Source: Acetispira formosa (nom. nud.) (GTDB taxonomy: Bacteria > Desulfobacterota > Desulfarculia > Adiutricales > Adiutricaceae). Taken from it: a stretch of DNA of 64,000 nucleotides. Each line of letters starts with the position of its first letter. Within the stretch, counting starts at the first letter, position 1. Position numbers and translations under genes: made by a program. This document shows positions 16,740 to 24,404 of the stretch, piece after piece. The notes beneath the pieces were generated by a model, which did no database searches, had not been told where the DNA came from, and saw only the letters and a program-made list of their open reading frames with translations. Location of the stretch: contig CP026657.1 in assembly GCA_023525915.1 (NCBI GenBank), positions 1,054,001-1,118,000 of the forward strand, written 5' to 3'.

Positions 16740-17693
16740 ATGAAGTTTTTATGTTTGTTGATGACTCTGTTTTGTCTGGCGTTCATGCCCCAGGCGGCCT
16801 TGGCCGCCGATAGCGACCAGCCGTCAAAAGTCTTTTTCACCAAAGACATCAGCCCGGCCGGTTTGAAAAGAATTTATGAAGCCCTGGAAAGATCGCCCAC
16901 CGGCAAAGTGGCGGTGAAGCTGACCGTGGGTGAGCCGGGCAATAATTACCATTTGGACCCCAACTTGATCAAGGATTTAGTTCATTCCGTCAACGGCACT
17001 TTCATCGACGGAAACACCGCCTATGGCGGGAAGCGGGGAACAGTAGCCGAACATATGAAAGCCGCTGAAGATCATGGTTTCCTGGCGGTTGCTCCGCTGG
17101 ACATTCTGGATGCCGACGGTGAAGCCCGCCTGCCCATTACCGGGGGAACGCACCTGAAAGAAGTTCGGGTCGGTTCACATTTCAAAAATTACGGTTCCAT
17201 GCTGGTGCTCTCCCACTTTAAAGGCCACGGCATGGCCGGTTTCGGCGGGGCCTTGAAAAATATTTCCATCGGCATCTCTTCGCCCACCGGTAAACGTCTG
17301 GTGCATACTGCCGGAAACAGTGAAACCGATTTCCTCGACGGCCCGGAAAAGCAGGAATACTTCATCCAGTCAATGGCCGAGGCCTCTCAAGGCATGATCG
17401 CCGATATGGGGCCGGAGAATATCCTTTACATCAGCGTCATGAACAATCTTTCCGTTGACTGCGACTGCAACGGCAACCCGGCCGCGCCTGAGCTTCACGA
17501 CATCGGCATTCTGGGGTCACTTGACCCGGTGGCCCTGGACAAAGCCTGTGTTGATTTGGTTTATCAGGCCGATGAAGTTCACAGTTCATCCCTGCGTCAG
17601 CGCATGGAAGAGAAGCTGGGTGTGGAAATTCTCAATCATGCTGAAAAACTCGGCCTTGGCAGCCAAACATATGAACTGGTCAAACTGGACTGA
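16740..17693 (+). CDS. Exported DUF362-domain protein
   Basis: 317 residues with a signal peptide (LLMTLFCLAFMPQAALAAD). The DUF362 core is recognisable: GKVAVKLTVGEPGNNYHLDP, VNGTFIDGNTAYGGKRGT, LSHFKGHGMAGFGGALKNIS and the C-terminal LGSLDPVALDKACVDLVY. Many DUF362 proteins carry a ferredoxin insert; here only a short Cys cluster DCDCNG near 239 is visible, with no CxxCxxC. The role is unknown. The downstream permease gene suggests a metal-related task, by inference. Confidence 0.78.
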   Translation: MKFLCLLMTLFCLAFMPQAALAADSDQPSKVFFTKDISPAGLKRIYEALERSPTGKVAVKLTVGEPGNNYHLDPNLIKDLVHSVNGTFIDGNTAYGGKRGTVAEHMKAAEDHGFLAVAPLDILDADGEARLPITGGTHLKEVRVGSHFKNYGSMLVLSHFKGHGMAGFGGALKNISIGISSPTGKRLVHTAGNSETDFLDGPEKQEYFIQSMAEASQGMIADMGPENILYISVMNNLSVDCDCNGNPAAPELHDIGILGSLDPVALDKACVDLVYQADEVHSSSLRQRMEEKLGVEILNHAEKLGLGSQTYELVKLD

Positions 17694-17772
17694 TCTCAGC
17701 GTTAACGCTGCCGCCGGGGACGAAACCACCGGCGGCAGCCCGATCAACATGGACATTGTGGGACGTTGACAG

Positions 17773-18675
17773 ATGATTGAAAACTTAAGATTAGAATTTA
17801 TCCATTTTTGGCCGCATTTCACCGCCGTCCTGCGGGAGATCGGGTTCTACTGGCTGATAGGCATTGGTCTAGGTTCGGCGATATCGGTATTCGGTAAAAG
17901 CAGAATCACCGGCTTGATGACCAGACTTGAACAACGCCGGATGGGACTATGGGGCCTGGTTCCGGCCAGCTTGATCGGCCTGCTTTCGCCCTTGTGCATG
18001 TATGGAACCATACCGGTAGCCGCCTCCTTCGCTCAAAAAGGGGTCAGGGAAGACTGGCTGGCCGCCTTTATGATGAGTTCGGTTCTGCTTAATCCTCAGC
18101 TTTTGATTTACACCGCCGCCCTTGGCTGGCCCGCCTTGATTATCAGAACCATAAGCTGCCTTTTCTGTGGAATTTTTGCCGGGCTCTGCGTTGGCCGATT
18201 TTATAAAAACCGTTCATTTTTTAACTTTGCCGGATTCAACGAGCCGGGCAGTCGGGATGACGACCCGGCAGTGATAAGACGCCTGGGTAAAAATATAGGC
18301 CGCAACATCAAAGCCACCGGTGGATATTTTCTGCTGGGCATTCTCCTGGCCTCAGCCTTCCAAGCCTATGTGCCCGCTGACGGCTTTGGCCGCCTTTTTG
18401 GACATGACAGCGGGGCGGGGGTGCTGATGGCCGCGACCGTGGGCGTCCCTCTGTATGTTTGCGGCGGGGGCACCATTCCCTTGCTTCACAGTTGGATGCA
18501 AAGCGGCATGGGGCTGGGCGCGGCCACCGCTTTCATGATCACCGGGCCGACCACTAAAATTACCAATCTGGGGGCGCTTAAAATTGTCCTTGGCCTTCGT
18601 AATTTTATTCTTTATATAATTTTTTCCATTGGGCTGGCCCTTCTTTTAGGCTTGGCCGTTAATATCCTGCGTTGA
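17773..18675 (+). CDS. Permease of the YraQ/ArsP-like (PF03773) family
   Basis: 300 residues, about eight membrane helices in two related halves. Half-repeat signatures: GLLSPLCMYGTIPVAASFAQ with MMSSVLLNPQLLIYTAALG, and GVPLYVCGGGTIPLLHSWMQ with FMITGPTTKITNLGALK. The paired Cys-containing and Pro-Thr motifs are typical of permeases linked to export of metals or metalloid compounds. It follows the DUF362 gene by 79 bp and ends before a strong terminator. Confidence 0.83.
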   Translation: MIENLRLEFIHFWPHFTAVLREIGFYWLIGIGLGSAISVFGKSRITGLMTRLEQRRMGLWGLVPASLIGLLSPLCMYGTIPVAASFAQKGVREDWLAAFMMSSVLLNPQLLIYTAALGWPALIIRTISCLFCGIFAGLCVGRFYKNRSFFNFAGFNEPGSRDDDPAVIRRLGKNIGRNIKATGGYFLLGILLASAFQAYVPADGFGRLFGHDSGAGVLMAATVGVPLYVCGGGTIPLLHSWMQSGMGLGAATAFMITGPTTKITNLGALKIVLGLRNFILYIIFSIGLALLLGLAVNILR

Positions 18676-18696
18676 CTGCCATTAACATCAAGGGAA

Positions 18697-18739
18697 GCCA
18701 TTACCGTCAGGATTGCTGACGGTAATGGCGCTCGTTTTT
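18697..18739 (+). terminator. Terminator between permease and relaxase genes
   Basis: A perfect 14-bp stem, arms 18697-18710 and 18716-18729 with a 5-nt loop, is followed by GCTCGTTTTT. It ends the plus-strand run. The convergent relaxase gene stops at 18738. Confidence 0.85.
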
Positions 18740-20582
18740 ACCGGCTCAATCCGTTTGATCGACTAACGGTCGCAGTCACAGTCAACGCTTCGAGGTGAGC
18801 CTTCTCGGGCTCTTGTGTCTGAGTGATTTCTTTCTCCTTTGCTTCTCTTAATTGGAGTAGGCGATATTCATTCCAGCTTTGGGATTGCCCCGGCTTTATG
18901 CGTTTGGCTGTTGGATAGAACTCGGATAGGTATCTGCCCATCTGTTGGCCGATCTTGTCCTGGCTTTGGGCCAGAAATATTTCCCGCTGTTCAAGGTATG
19001 GTTTCAGTTTGTCCACCTTCATGTAGCCGCCTGTTGCTAAAACGGTGCTGTCCGGTCGCAAAAGTTTGAGGCTTAATGCTTCTAGGAGGGAATCCGTGAC
19101 ATAGACTTTGTTGTCCGTACCGGGCATGACGAATGGCTCTCCATCTTTGCCCAAAGATTGATTGAAAGGCTTGTCGCCGGTTCCGATTTTGAAGACGCCG
19201 CTGGATTTGTCGCGGGCGAAGACGCAGTTGCCGCGTGGGTCACTAAATATCATACTCTTGGCGTGGAGTTCTTCGATGAAGGCTTGCGGCAGCTTCATTT
19301 TATAAATCAGGTGACCGAATACCCCAGGCCAAGTGCGTTCGCAGGGCTTTGGCATTTCGAATGGCTGGTGAACAATCTTCAATGCTTCGCGTGGTGCGGT
19401 TTCAGCCAGATGGACGGCCAGACTACCGGCGATATCCTGGTCCCCGAAAACTTCGGCCAGTTCGCGCACGGCCTGTTTGTAGTGGTCCTGACCGTAGCCG
19501 GAAAGGTGCATCACCAGGTTGACCGCACCCTTGCCTTTAAGGCCGCTTTGGGCGCGCCACTGATTGCCGGTATATTCAACGGAGGCTCCATCCGGGAGAA
19601 TAAAAATCCGATTTTTATATTTCCGAGTTGAACTTGGGGCCTCGGTTGCACCGTACATTTGGATTAAAACTTTGTCCAAATCCAAGTCGCGCATCTCTTT
19701 GGCGACCGCTTTGAAATTCGATTTTTCCCGGCTGAGTTGCGCATTGGCGTCTTTGAGTTGTTCCCGCTCCTGTATCAACCTGGCGTTCTCGGTAATCAAA
19801 ATGTCGTTCTGATTGGACAGCGTCATCAGTATTGGGCTTATCTTTTCCATCTGCTCGGCCACGGCTTGAGCTCCCGCTTCTTTGCCGTAGGATATCAGAT
19901 TGTCTGTCCTCATTCGGGCCGTGACGCCGGGTGGTTCAGGGGGCTGAATATCCTCAGGGCCGGGAAGTTTTGGCAATGTAGTTCGTTCGACTTTCTGAGT
20001 GGCAGCGTAGTATTCGGCCACTTCCATGTGGGTGGCCTTGGAGCCTTCCCGTCCGCGCGTCAATCCCAAATGGGAAACGGCCTGGGCGTAATCCGATTGG
20101 AGGTTGCTCAGAACGTATTTTTTGCCGCCGAACAAAGCCCGGCAGTTGAGTTTATTGTTTTCGTCGAGCGGCAGCAGCAGAAACTGAATATGTGGGGTCG
20201 CTTCATCGAGGTGAAGCACGGCGTTAATGATGCGGTCGCCGTATCTTTCCCTGAGCCAATTCATACTGGCGTCAACCCAGGCGTCGAGCCGTATCTGATC
20301 AGCAGCGCCGTATTGGTCGGGTGCGTCGGGCCGGAAGTATTCCGGGCTGGCTCCTAAAAATCCGTCAACGCCATAGACGGCGTTTTTGCGTATCTTCTGG
20401 TTGCCGAGGCGGTCTTTGCAGACAGCCACCGGGTCGTCGTCAGGCGAACCGATCAGGAAGCGGCAGGGGGCCTTGGGGTCGGCGTTGAGCGTCTCCCGCC
20501 GCCGGGCGTTATGAGAGACGGAACCGGCCACCGCGCCCCATGACTTAAGCTTCTTGATACGGACAATGCTGTAGGCAGCCAT
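18738..20582 (-). CDS. MobV-type relaxase fused to DUF3991/TOPRIM primase-like domain
   Basis: 614 residues from the ATG at 20582; an upstream in-frame extension would run through the hairpin cluster and is rejected. The N-terminal ~210 residues are a Mob/Pre relaxase: MAAYSIVRIKKLKSWG, the histidine motif LHLDEATPHIQFLLLPLDE with the metal-binding H-x-D-E-x-x-P-H-x-H-like layout (Gln replaces the last His), and the KKYVLSNLQSDYAQAVSHLG segment. A coiled coil (about 250-315) follows. The C-terminus then resembles DUF3991 plus a TOPRIM domain (VYVTDSLLEALSLKLL and VLATGGYM). It would nick oriT and could prime the transferred strand. Such a fusion parallels MobA-RepB' of IncQ plasmids but with a different relaxase class. 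Confidence 0.78.
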   Translation of the reverse strand: MAAYSIVRIKKLKSWGAVAGSVSHNARRRETLNADPKAPCRFLIGSPDDDPVAVCKDRLGNQKIRKNAVYGVDGFLGASPEYFRPDAPDQYGAADQIRLDAWVDASMNWLRERYGDRIINAVLHLDEATPHIQFLLLPLDENNKLNCRALFGGKKYVLSNLQSDYAQAVSHLGLTRGREGSKATHMEVAEYYAATQKVERTTLPKLPGPEDIQPPEPPGVTARMRTDNLISYGKEAGAQAVAEQMEKISPILMTLSNQNDILITENARLIQEREQLKDANAQLSREKSNFKAVAKEMRDLDLDKVLIQMYGATEAPSSTRKYKNRIFILPDGASVEYTGNQWRAQSGLKGKGAVNLVMHLSGYGQDHYKQAVRELAEVFGDQDIAGSLAVHLAETAPREALKIVHQPFEMPKPCERTWPGVFGHLIYKMKLPQAFIEELHAKSMIFSDPRGNCVFARDKSSGVFKIGTGDKPFNQSLGKDGEPFVMPGTDNKVYVTDSLLEALSLKLLRPDSTVLATGGYMKVDKLKPYLEQREIFLAQSQDKIGQQMGRYLSEFYPTAKRIKPGQSQSWNEYRLLQLREAKEKEITQTQEPEKAHLEALTVTATVSRSNGLSR

Positions 20583-20630
20583 CAGGCGCACCCTGCGGCT
20601 TGGCCGTTTGATGCCGCCGGTAGGCGGATA

Positions 20631-20692
20631 CCCCGGCCGGCAGGCCGGGGCGAACGGAACATTTGCGGCAGCAAATGTGGAGTGAGTCCACA
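20631..20692. other. Candidate oriT: three adjacent hairpins
   Basis: Just upstream of the relaxase start are three back-to-back inverted repeats: CCCCGGCC/GGCCGGGG (20631-20650, loop GGCA), ACATTTGC/GCAAATGT (20659-20678, loop GGCA) and TGTGGA/TCCACA (20676-20692). MobV oriTs lie immediately upstream of mob and contain such nested hairpins. I see no exact match to a known nick site. The surrounding 20693-20859 shows no gene. Confidence 0.45.
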
Positions 20693-20859
20693 ATACTCGC
20701 GCTTATGATTCAATGGCCGCCTACTTAGGGCGGCGGTGGGCTGGAGACGGGGGCCGTTCCCTTTCCGGCCCGGCTTCTGGTGCTGCTTCAAGTGTCTTAT
20801 GGCGTCCTTCCTTTTGCGATAAAATGATGATTTAAGACGAATGATGTTGGGCATCCGCC

Positions 20860-21120
20860 TTATGATCGATGTCCCGAAACTATGTGGCTCTCTAATTCGA
20901 ACCAATTAAGACCGTGACAGCCTTCCTGTGTCTTCATCCGTCCCCAGATGCCCACGGTTGTCCTTCTTAAGCCCTGATAAACCAATTGGTCTGTAAGGGT
21001 CTCGTTCAGGTGTTCAAAGTCACCATTGGGGTTTAACGGATTAAAGGAGTTGGTGTAAGCCACTTTTGGCGAGCTCAAATCAAGTCCTGCCAACGTCGAG
21101 TCGACCATCATTTGTGCCAT
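20860..21120 (-). CDS. Hypothetical protein between TraK-like gene and oriT
   Basis: 86 residues from the ATG at 21120, which has GGAAGAG seven bases upstream; it overlaps the TraK-like gene by 41 bp. No domain recognised: mostly polar, with LTDQLVYQGLRRTTVGIWGR near the middle. Its position next to a candidate oriT suggests a mobilization accessory protein, by inference only. It could also be non-coding. Confidence 0.4.
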   Translation of the reverse strand: MAQMMVDSTLAGLDLSSPKVAYTNSFNPLNPNGDFEHLNETLTDQLVYQGLRRTTVGIWGRMKTQEGCHGLNWFELESHIVSGHRS

Positions 21121-21412
21121 AAACCAACTCTTCCAGAGACTGTTTTTCGACTCGAAACGGTTCATCTTTTCCGGCGGGTTTCATCTTTTTGAGAGCGGAC
21201 TTAGCCTTTTTCTTTCCATGAACCCGGCTGCCACATCCCCGGACGTAATCACAAAAAGCCGTATAGCTCATGGTTACCTGACCGGATTCGGTCAATTCTT
21301 CGAAAATAAGTTTGAGACTGTAGCCTTCCTCAAGCCGCTGTTCCACAAAAGTTTTGACGGCTCGATATTCAATTCGTGCGAAACTGAGTCGCTTCTTGGA
21401 TGCTTCCGACAT
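21080..21412 (-). CDS. TraK-like mobilization accessory protein
   Basis: 110 residues with a near-ideal AAGGAGG seven bases before the ATG. The pattern YRAVKTFVEQRLEEGYSLKL, IFEELTESGQVTMSYTAFCD and YVRGCG resembles small TraK-family proteins that bind oriT in IncP-like mobilization systems, followed by a basic Lys-rich tail. It precedes the relaxase gene on the same strand. The assignment rests on the short motif and context. Confidence 0.55.
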   Translation of the reverse strand: MSEASKKRLSFARIEYRAVKTFVEQRLEEGYSLKLIFEELTESGQVTMSYTAFCDYVRGCGSRVHGKKKAKSALKKMKPAGKDEPFRVEKQSLEELVYGTNDGRLDVGRT

Positions 21413-21510
21413 AAATTATTCCTCCTTGGGTTGATGAATGGGTTGCGGTAATGCAACGGCGTAACGCATGACCTGGACAGCCAGGGCGACCAAACCTGGA
21501 CGCCCCGGCT

Positions 21511-21543
21511 CGAATGACCCTCACTAATAATGAGGGTCATTCG
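21511..21543. terminator. Perfect inverted repeat upstream of TraK-like gene
   Basis: Arms of 13 bp, CGAATGACCCTCA (21511-21523) and TGAGGGTCATTCG (21531-21543), around CTAATAA. It lies between the excisionase-like and TraK-like genes, 98 bp before the latter. There is no T-run, so it may be an operator or a transfer-related site rather than a terminator. Confidence 0.4.
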
Positions 21544-21647
21544 GACTTAAAATTGTAAAAAACTGGGACGGCCTTCACCGCCGAATACGTCGGTCAGATA
21601 AACGCGGCGGGCAATTCGGATTCTGTCCGGCTTTTCATCACTGTTGG

Positions 21648-21821
21648 TTATTTCTTTTTGACCTGATCAGCCAGCCAGATGACAACCTGATCGCGGGGAT
21701 AACAGACCTTGCCGCCGATGGTCAGACGACCGTCGGGGCCTCGGCCCTTGCAATCCAGATTGGCCAGGGTACGCGGCTTGTAGATAATCACCTCAAATGC
21801 TCGGATTAAAGTTGACGGCAA
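21648..21821 (-). CDS. Excisionase/AlpA-like helix-turn-helix protein, start unclear
   Basis: The C-terminal 50 residues, KPRTLANLDCKGRGPDGRLT followed by IGGKVCYPRDQVVIWLADQ, are a clear DNA-binding wing of the excisionase/MerR-like type. I list the in-frame TTG at 21821 (57 residues). An ATG 15 nt further upstream (21836) that would suit the family runs in another frame and stops after nine codons, so a frameshift near the 5' end is possible. As a recombination directionality factor it would partner the integrase at 8451. Confidence 0.55.
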   Translation of the reverse strand: MPSTLIRAFEVIIYKPRTLANLDCKGRGPDGRLTIGGKVCYPRDQVVIWLADQVKKK

Positions 21822-21919
21822 TGAGGCGTTGTCATAGAATAAAACTGTCGCATGAAAGCAAACCCGCCAAGGTAGACAATTCTGTGACAACACCGCCCTG
21901 ATTGATGCGCCAACATCGG

Positions 21920-22684
21920 TCAGGGTATTTTTATATCGCCGCTTTTGAGCCGGACCAGATACTGCCGGCCGGCTTCGGTTACCTGGTTTAAAATGCCGGC
22001 GACTTTGATGCTCTGCATCCAATAGCCGCCGTCTGCTTCGGTTCCTTCCAGGCCGTGAAAAAGCAGATAGGGTATCATCTCCGTTTTCAGCAGCTTTCGG
22101 TGTTCGACGAACTCCCGGCCGATGATATAGAGCATCATGCCGTAATCGGCCGCCGGGATTTCCGCAGCCTGTCTGACATCGACGTGGCCGGAAAGATCAA
22201 CCTCCAGTTCCGCGAAGTGAACCGTATTGTTGGAGACGATGCCGACATAGACGGCCAGCGTCCCCGCCAATTTGCCCACTGCCGGAAGGCAAAAGGTGCC
22301 GGGTTTACCGGACAGGGCCGGGTCAAGTTTCAGGGCCGCGCACACTTCATCCAGACATTCGCCTTTTTCCCATTTTTCATTCAGGGCCTGGGCTTCTTTG
22401 GTGAACAGTTCATGATCGGACTGTAAAGATTCCCAGGTGGGCAGATTATCGGCCGCTTTGGCCTGCTCGGCCAAAATCATTTCTTCGATTTCAGCCAGAC
22501 TTTTTCCGGCGGCCTGTTGTTTGCGGATGAATTTAATGCGCTCCAGGATTGAGTCGGGAAAAAATATTTTTCGCTTCTCAACCGCGATGGGGTTCGGCAG
22601 CAGCTTCAGGTCGTTTTTGCGCCATGAGCGAAAAGTATGCAGATTTATTTCTGATTTTTCAACAATGTCCTCAATGCTGAGCAT
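21920..22684 (-). CDS. MerR-type helix-turn-helix protein
   Basis: 254 residues; GGAGG lies before the ATG at 22684. The N-terminal ~70 residues are a MerR-like winged helix: MLSIEDIVEKSEINLHTFRS, then KRKIFFPDSILERIKFIRKQ and AAGKSLAEIEEMILAE. The C-terminal ~170 residues match nothing I know. It precedes the excisionase-like gene and probably regulates the element. Confidence 0.65.
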   Translation of the reverse strand: MLSIEDIVEKSEINLHTFRSWRKNDLKLLPNPIAVEKRKIFFPDSILERIKFIRKQQAAGKSLAEIEEMILAEQAKAADNLPTWESLQSDHELFTKEAQALNEKWEKGECLDEVCAALKLDPALSGKPGTFCLPAVGKLAGTLAVYVGIVSNNTVHFAELEVDLSGHVDVRQAAEIPAADYGMMLYIIGREFVEHRKLLKTEMIPYLLFHGLEGTEADGGYWMQSIKVAGILNQVTEAGRQYLVRLKSGDIKIP

Positions 22685-22708
22685 AGATAAACCTCCAATA
22701 CCTCGTTC

Positions 22709-22736
22709 ATAATATATTAAAAATAATATATGTCAA
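22709..22736 (-). promoter_or_regulatory. Promoter of the MerR-type gene
   Basis: On the minus strand there is an exact TTGACA (22731-22736), a 16-bp AT-only spacer and TATTAT (22709-22714). The start codon follows 25 bp downstream. The rest of 22737-22901 shows no gene. Confidence 0.6.
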
Positions 22737-22901
22737 TCTTTATTTATTATTTTTAATAGATCGAAAGCTATGCGGGCAGCTCCAAAGCCAAAGCGTGGCT
22801 TTGAGAAGTGTTTTCGACCAGATGAAAGCGGGGGAGAGGCAGAAGTAAAAATGACGAAAAATCAGCCGCTTTTATAAAAAAGCGGTTGCATGAAAGGTGG
22901 G

Positions 22902-23234
22902 TCAAGCTATATCCATGCGCCACATGGCATGACTGCAACTCAAATCAGGAGCGCCTAACTCGCATAATTCGTGGCGAGTTAGGCCATTACGTAGCTGTTC
23001 TTCAATCCTTTCGGCGCTCGATGGCGGCTCCCACTCTTGCTGCTGTAGCAGTACGGCCATGAAGGTATCCAGGTTGCGCTCCAGTCGCCTCAAGGCCGGT
23101 GGTTCATTCTGTGCCCAACGCTCAAGTATTTTTAGACCGTGCGAAGTCACCCGATGATCGCTTATAACCGTGGCCATGGTTTTCTTTTTGAGGACTCTCC
23201 TGGCGGCAGTCAATGATACGTCCGCTTCCGGCAT
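22902..23234 (-). CDS. Hypothetical protein in repressor operon
   Basis: 110 residues; a strong GGAGGGAGAAA precedes the ATG at 23234, and it begins 11 bp after the repressor gene stops, so the two are co-transcribed. No domain recognised. It contains a Leu-rich helical stretch PALRRLERNLDTFMAVLLQQ and a Cys pair near the C-terminus. It could be a repressor cofactor or unrelated cargo. Confidence 0.55.
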   Translation of the reverse strand: MPEADVSLTAARRVLKKKTMATVISDHRVTSHGLKILERWAQNEPPALRRLERNLDTFMAVLLQQQEWEPPSSAERIEEQLRNGLTRHELCELGAPDLSCSHAMWRMDIA

Positions 23235-23245
23235 TTTCTCCCTCC

Positions 23246-23926
23246 TTACATTTTGTTGACAGTCAATATAAGACGCCCGATTATCTTAACCTCGGACGAG
23301 GCCACTTCAAAATCGAGATTGCTCTGCCCATCTGTGGCCGTCAGGTGCAGGACGTTACCGGGTCTGATGGCTACCCGGTTGAACGAAAAATGCCCATTTA
23401 TCTCGGCCAAATACTGGCAGCCCTGGTATATGCCGGTGACCCCCTGATCGAGAAGCATGACCGGGTCTGACAATCCAGATGGGTTTGGGAAGACCAGACG
23501 GACGTTTTTGGGGTTGGAAGAAATATCTTCCAGCCATTTACGATTGAATAAGAGCCTGTCCTTGACTTCCGGTTCATCTTCGTGGAGCTTGAGCCGATCA
23601 ACCCTTATAAATTCGCCCAGGCCGAAATACATCCCAGTCGTCAGGTCTGGAGAGTCTGAATCAGTGGCTTGATAACGGCCGTCACTGCCTATGCCCAAAA
23701 GCCAGTCCACCGAGCATTCTAAAACCTGCGCCACTATGATCAGGTTACTGCCGCGGGGCAGGTTCCCGCTTTCATAGGCCTGAATGGTGTTCACGGAGAC
23801 GCCCACCTTTGAAGCCATGTCCCGTTGCGAAAGCCTCAAATCCTTGCGTCGTTGGGCGAACCTATGCTGAAAATTCTGGTGAATTTCATGAGGAACCTTG
23901 TCTTCAACTCTTTTGCTAAAGGCCAT
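23246..23926 (-). CDS. CI-like repressor with S24-type C-terminus lacking the usual dyad
   Basis: 226 residues. An XRE helix-turn-helix lies at about 22-76 (RFAQRRKDLRLSQRDMASKV, SVNTIQAYESGNLPRG). The C-terminal ~90 residues follow the LexA/CI peptidase S24 fold (YLAEINGHFSFNRVAIRPGN, then VKIIGRLIL). The usual S-M-x-P serine motif is replaced by LSDPVML, and the conserved V-K-R lysine position reads F-N-R, so self-cleavage is unlikely. It is divergent from the small HTH gene at 24091 and is probably the master repressor of the element. Confidence 0.72.
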   Translation of the reverse strand: MAFSKRVEDKVPHEIHQNFQHRFAQRRKDLRLSQRDMASKVGVSVNTIQAYESGNLPRGSNLIIVAQVLECSVDWLLGIGSDGRYQATDSDSPDLTTGMYFGLGEFIRVDRLKLHEDEPEVKDRLLFNRKWLEDISSNPKNVRLVFPNPSGLSDPVMLLDQGVTGIYQGCQYLAEINGHFSFNRVAIRPGNVLHLTATDGQSNLDFEVASSEVKIIGRLILTVNKM

Positions 23927-23953
23927 AGCTGTCCTCCATCTACATCATTCTAA

Positions 23954-24009
23954 AGTTTAACGACTAATAATTGCGTTCAATATGCCCTTACTTGCAGTTT
24001 AACTACAAA
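23954..24009. promoter_or_regulatory. Divergent control region with repeated operator-like 14-mers
   Basis: AGTTTAACGACTAA (23954-23967) and AGTTTAACTACAAA (23996-24009) are direct repeats 42 bp apart, i.e. four helical turns, between the repressor and the small HTH gene. They are good candidates for the operator half-sites of one of the two regulators. Confidence 0.45.
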
Positions 24010-24090
24010 ATACTAAAGGATAACCGCATTGGATGCAAGCGATATTTCTGTAGAATTTTAAGTAGTGAATTTTCTTGAAAGGAGACAGAA

Positions 24091-24339
24091 ATGCCGATTG
24101 CTCGCAAGACCTATTCAGACGAGGAAAAAGAGTTCGTGAGGAATATTGGATTTAAGATTCAGTTTTTCAGGAAGAAGGCGGGTTATAGCCAATACCAGTT
24201 GGCTGAGAAAGCGGAACTGAGTGAAACTACGATTGGTCATTTGGAGAGTCAGGCGGATTATGGCCTGTCGGTCGTGGCACTTTTCAGGATAGCCAAGGCC
24301 TTGCAGGTCGGGCCTGATCAGTTATTGAAGTTTGAATGA
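24091..24339 (+). CDS. XRE-family helix-turn-helix protein
   Basis: 82 residues, almost entirely one Cro/CI-type domain: FKIQFFRKKAGYSQYQLAEK, then AELSETTIGHLESQADYGLS and ALFRIAKALQVGPDQLLKFE. GAAAGGAGACAG precedes the ATG. It is Cro-like in size and sits opposite the CI-like gene. The pair would make a small switch. Confidence 0.8.
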   Translation: MPIARKTYSDEEKEFVRNIGFKIQFFRKKAGYSQYQLAEKAELSETTIGHLESQADYGLSVVALFRIAKALQVGPDQLLKFE

Positions 24340-24404
24340 ATCTGTATTAGCATAGTTAAATCTGTCAAGGTATATTATTACGCAACGAAAAGAGTTGGCT
24401 TCAC

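Noticed and set aside
20582..20905. 107-codon ORF upstream of the relaxase
   Set aside because: It runs through the three-hairpin cluster and has an Arg/Pro-rich, non-protein-like composition.
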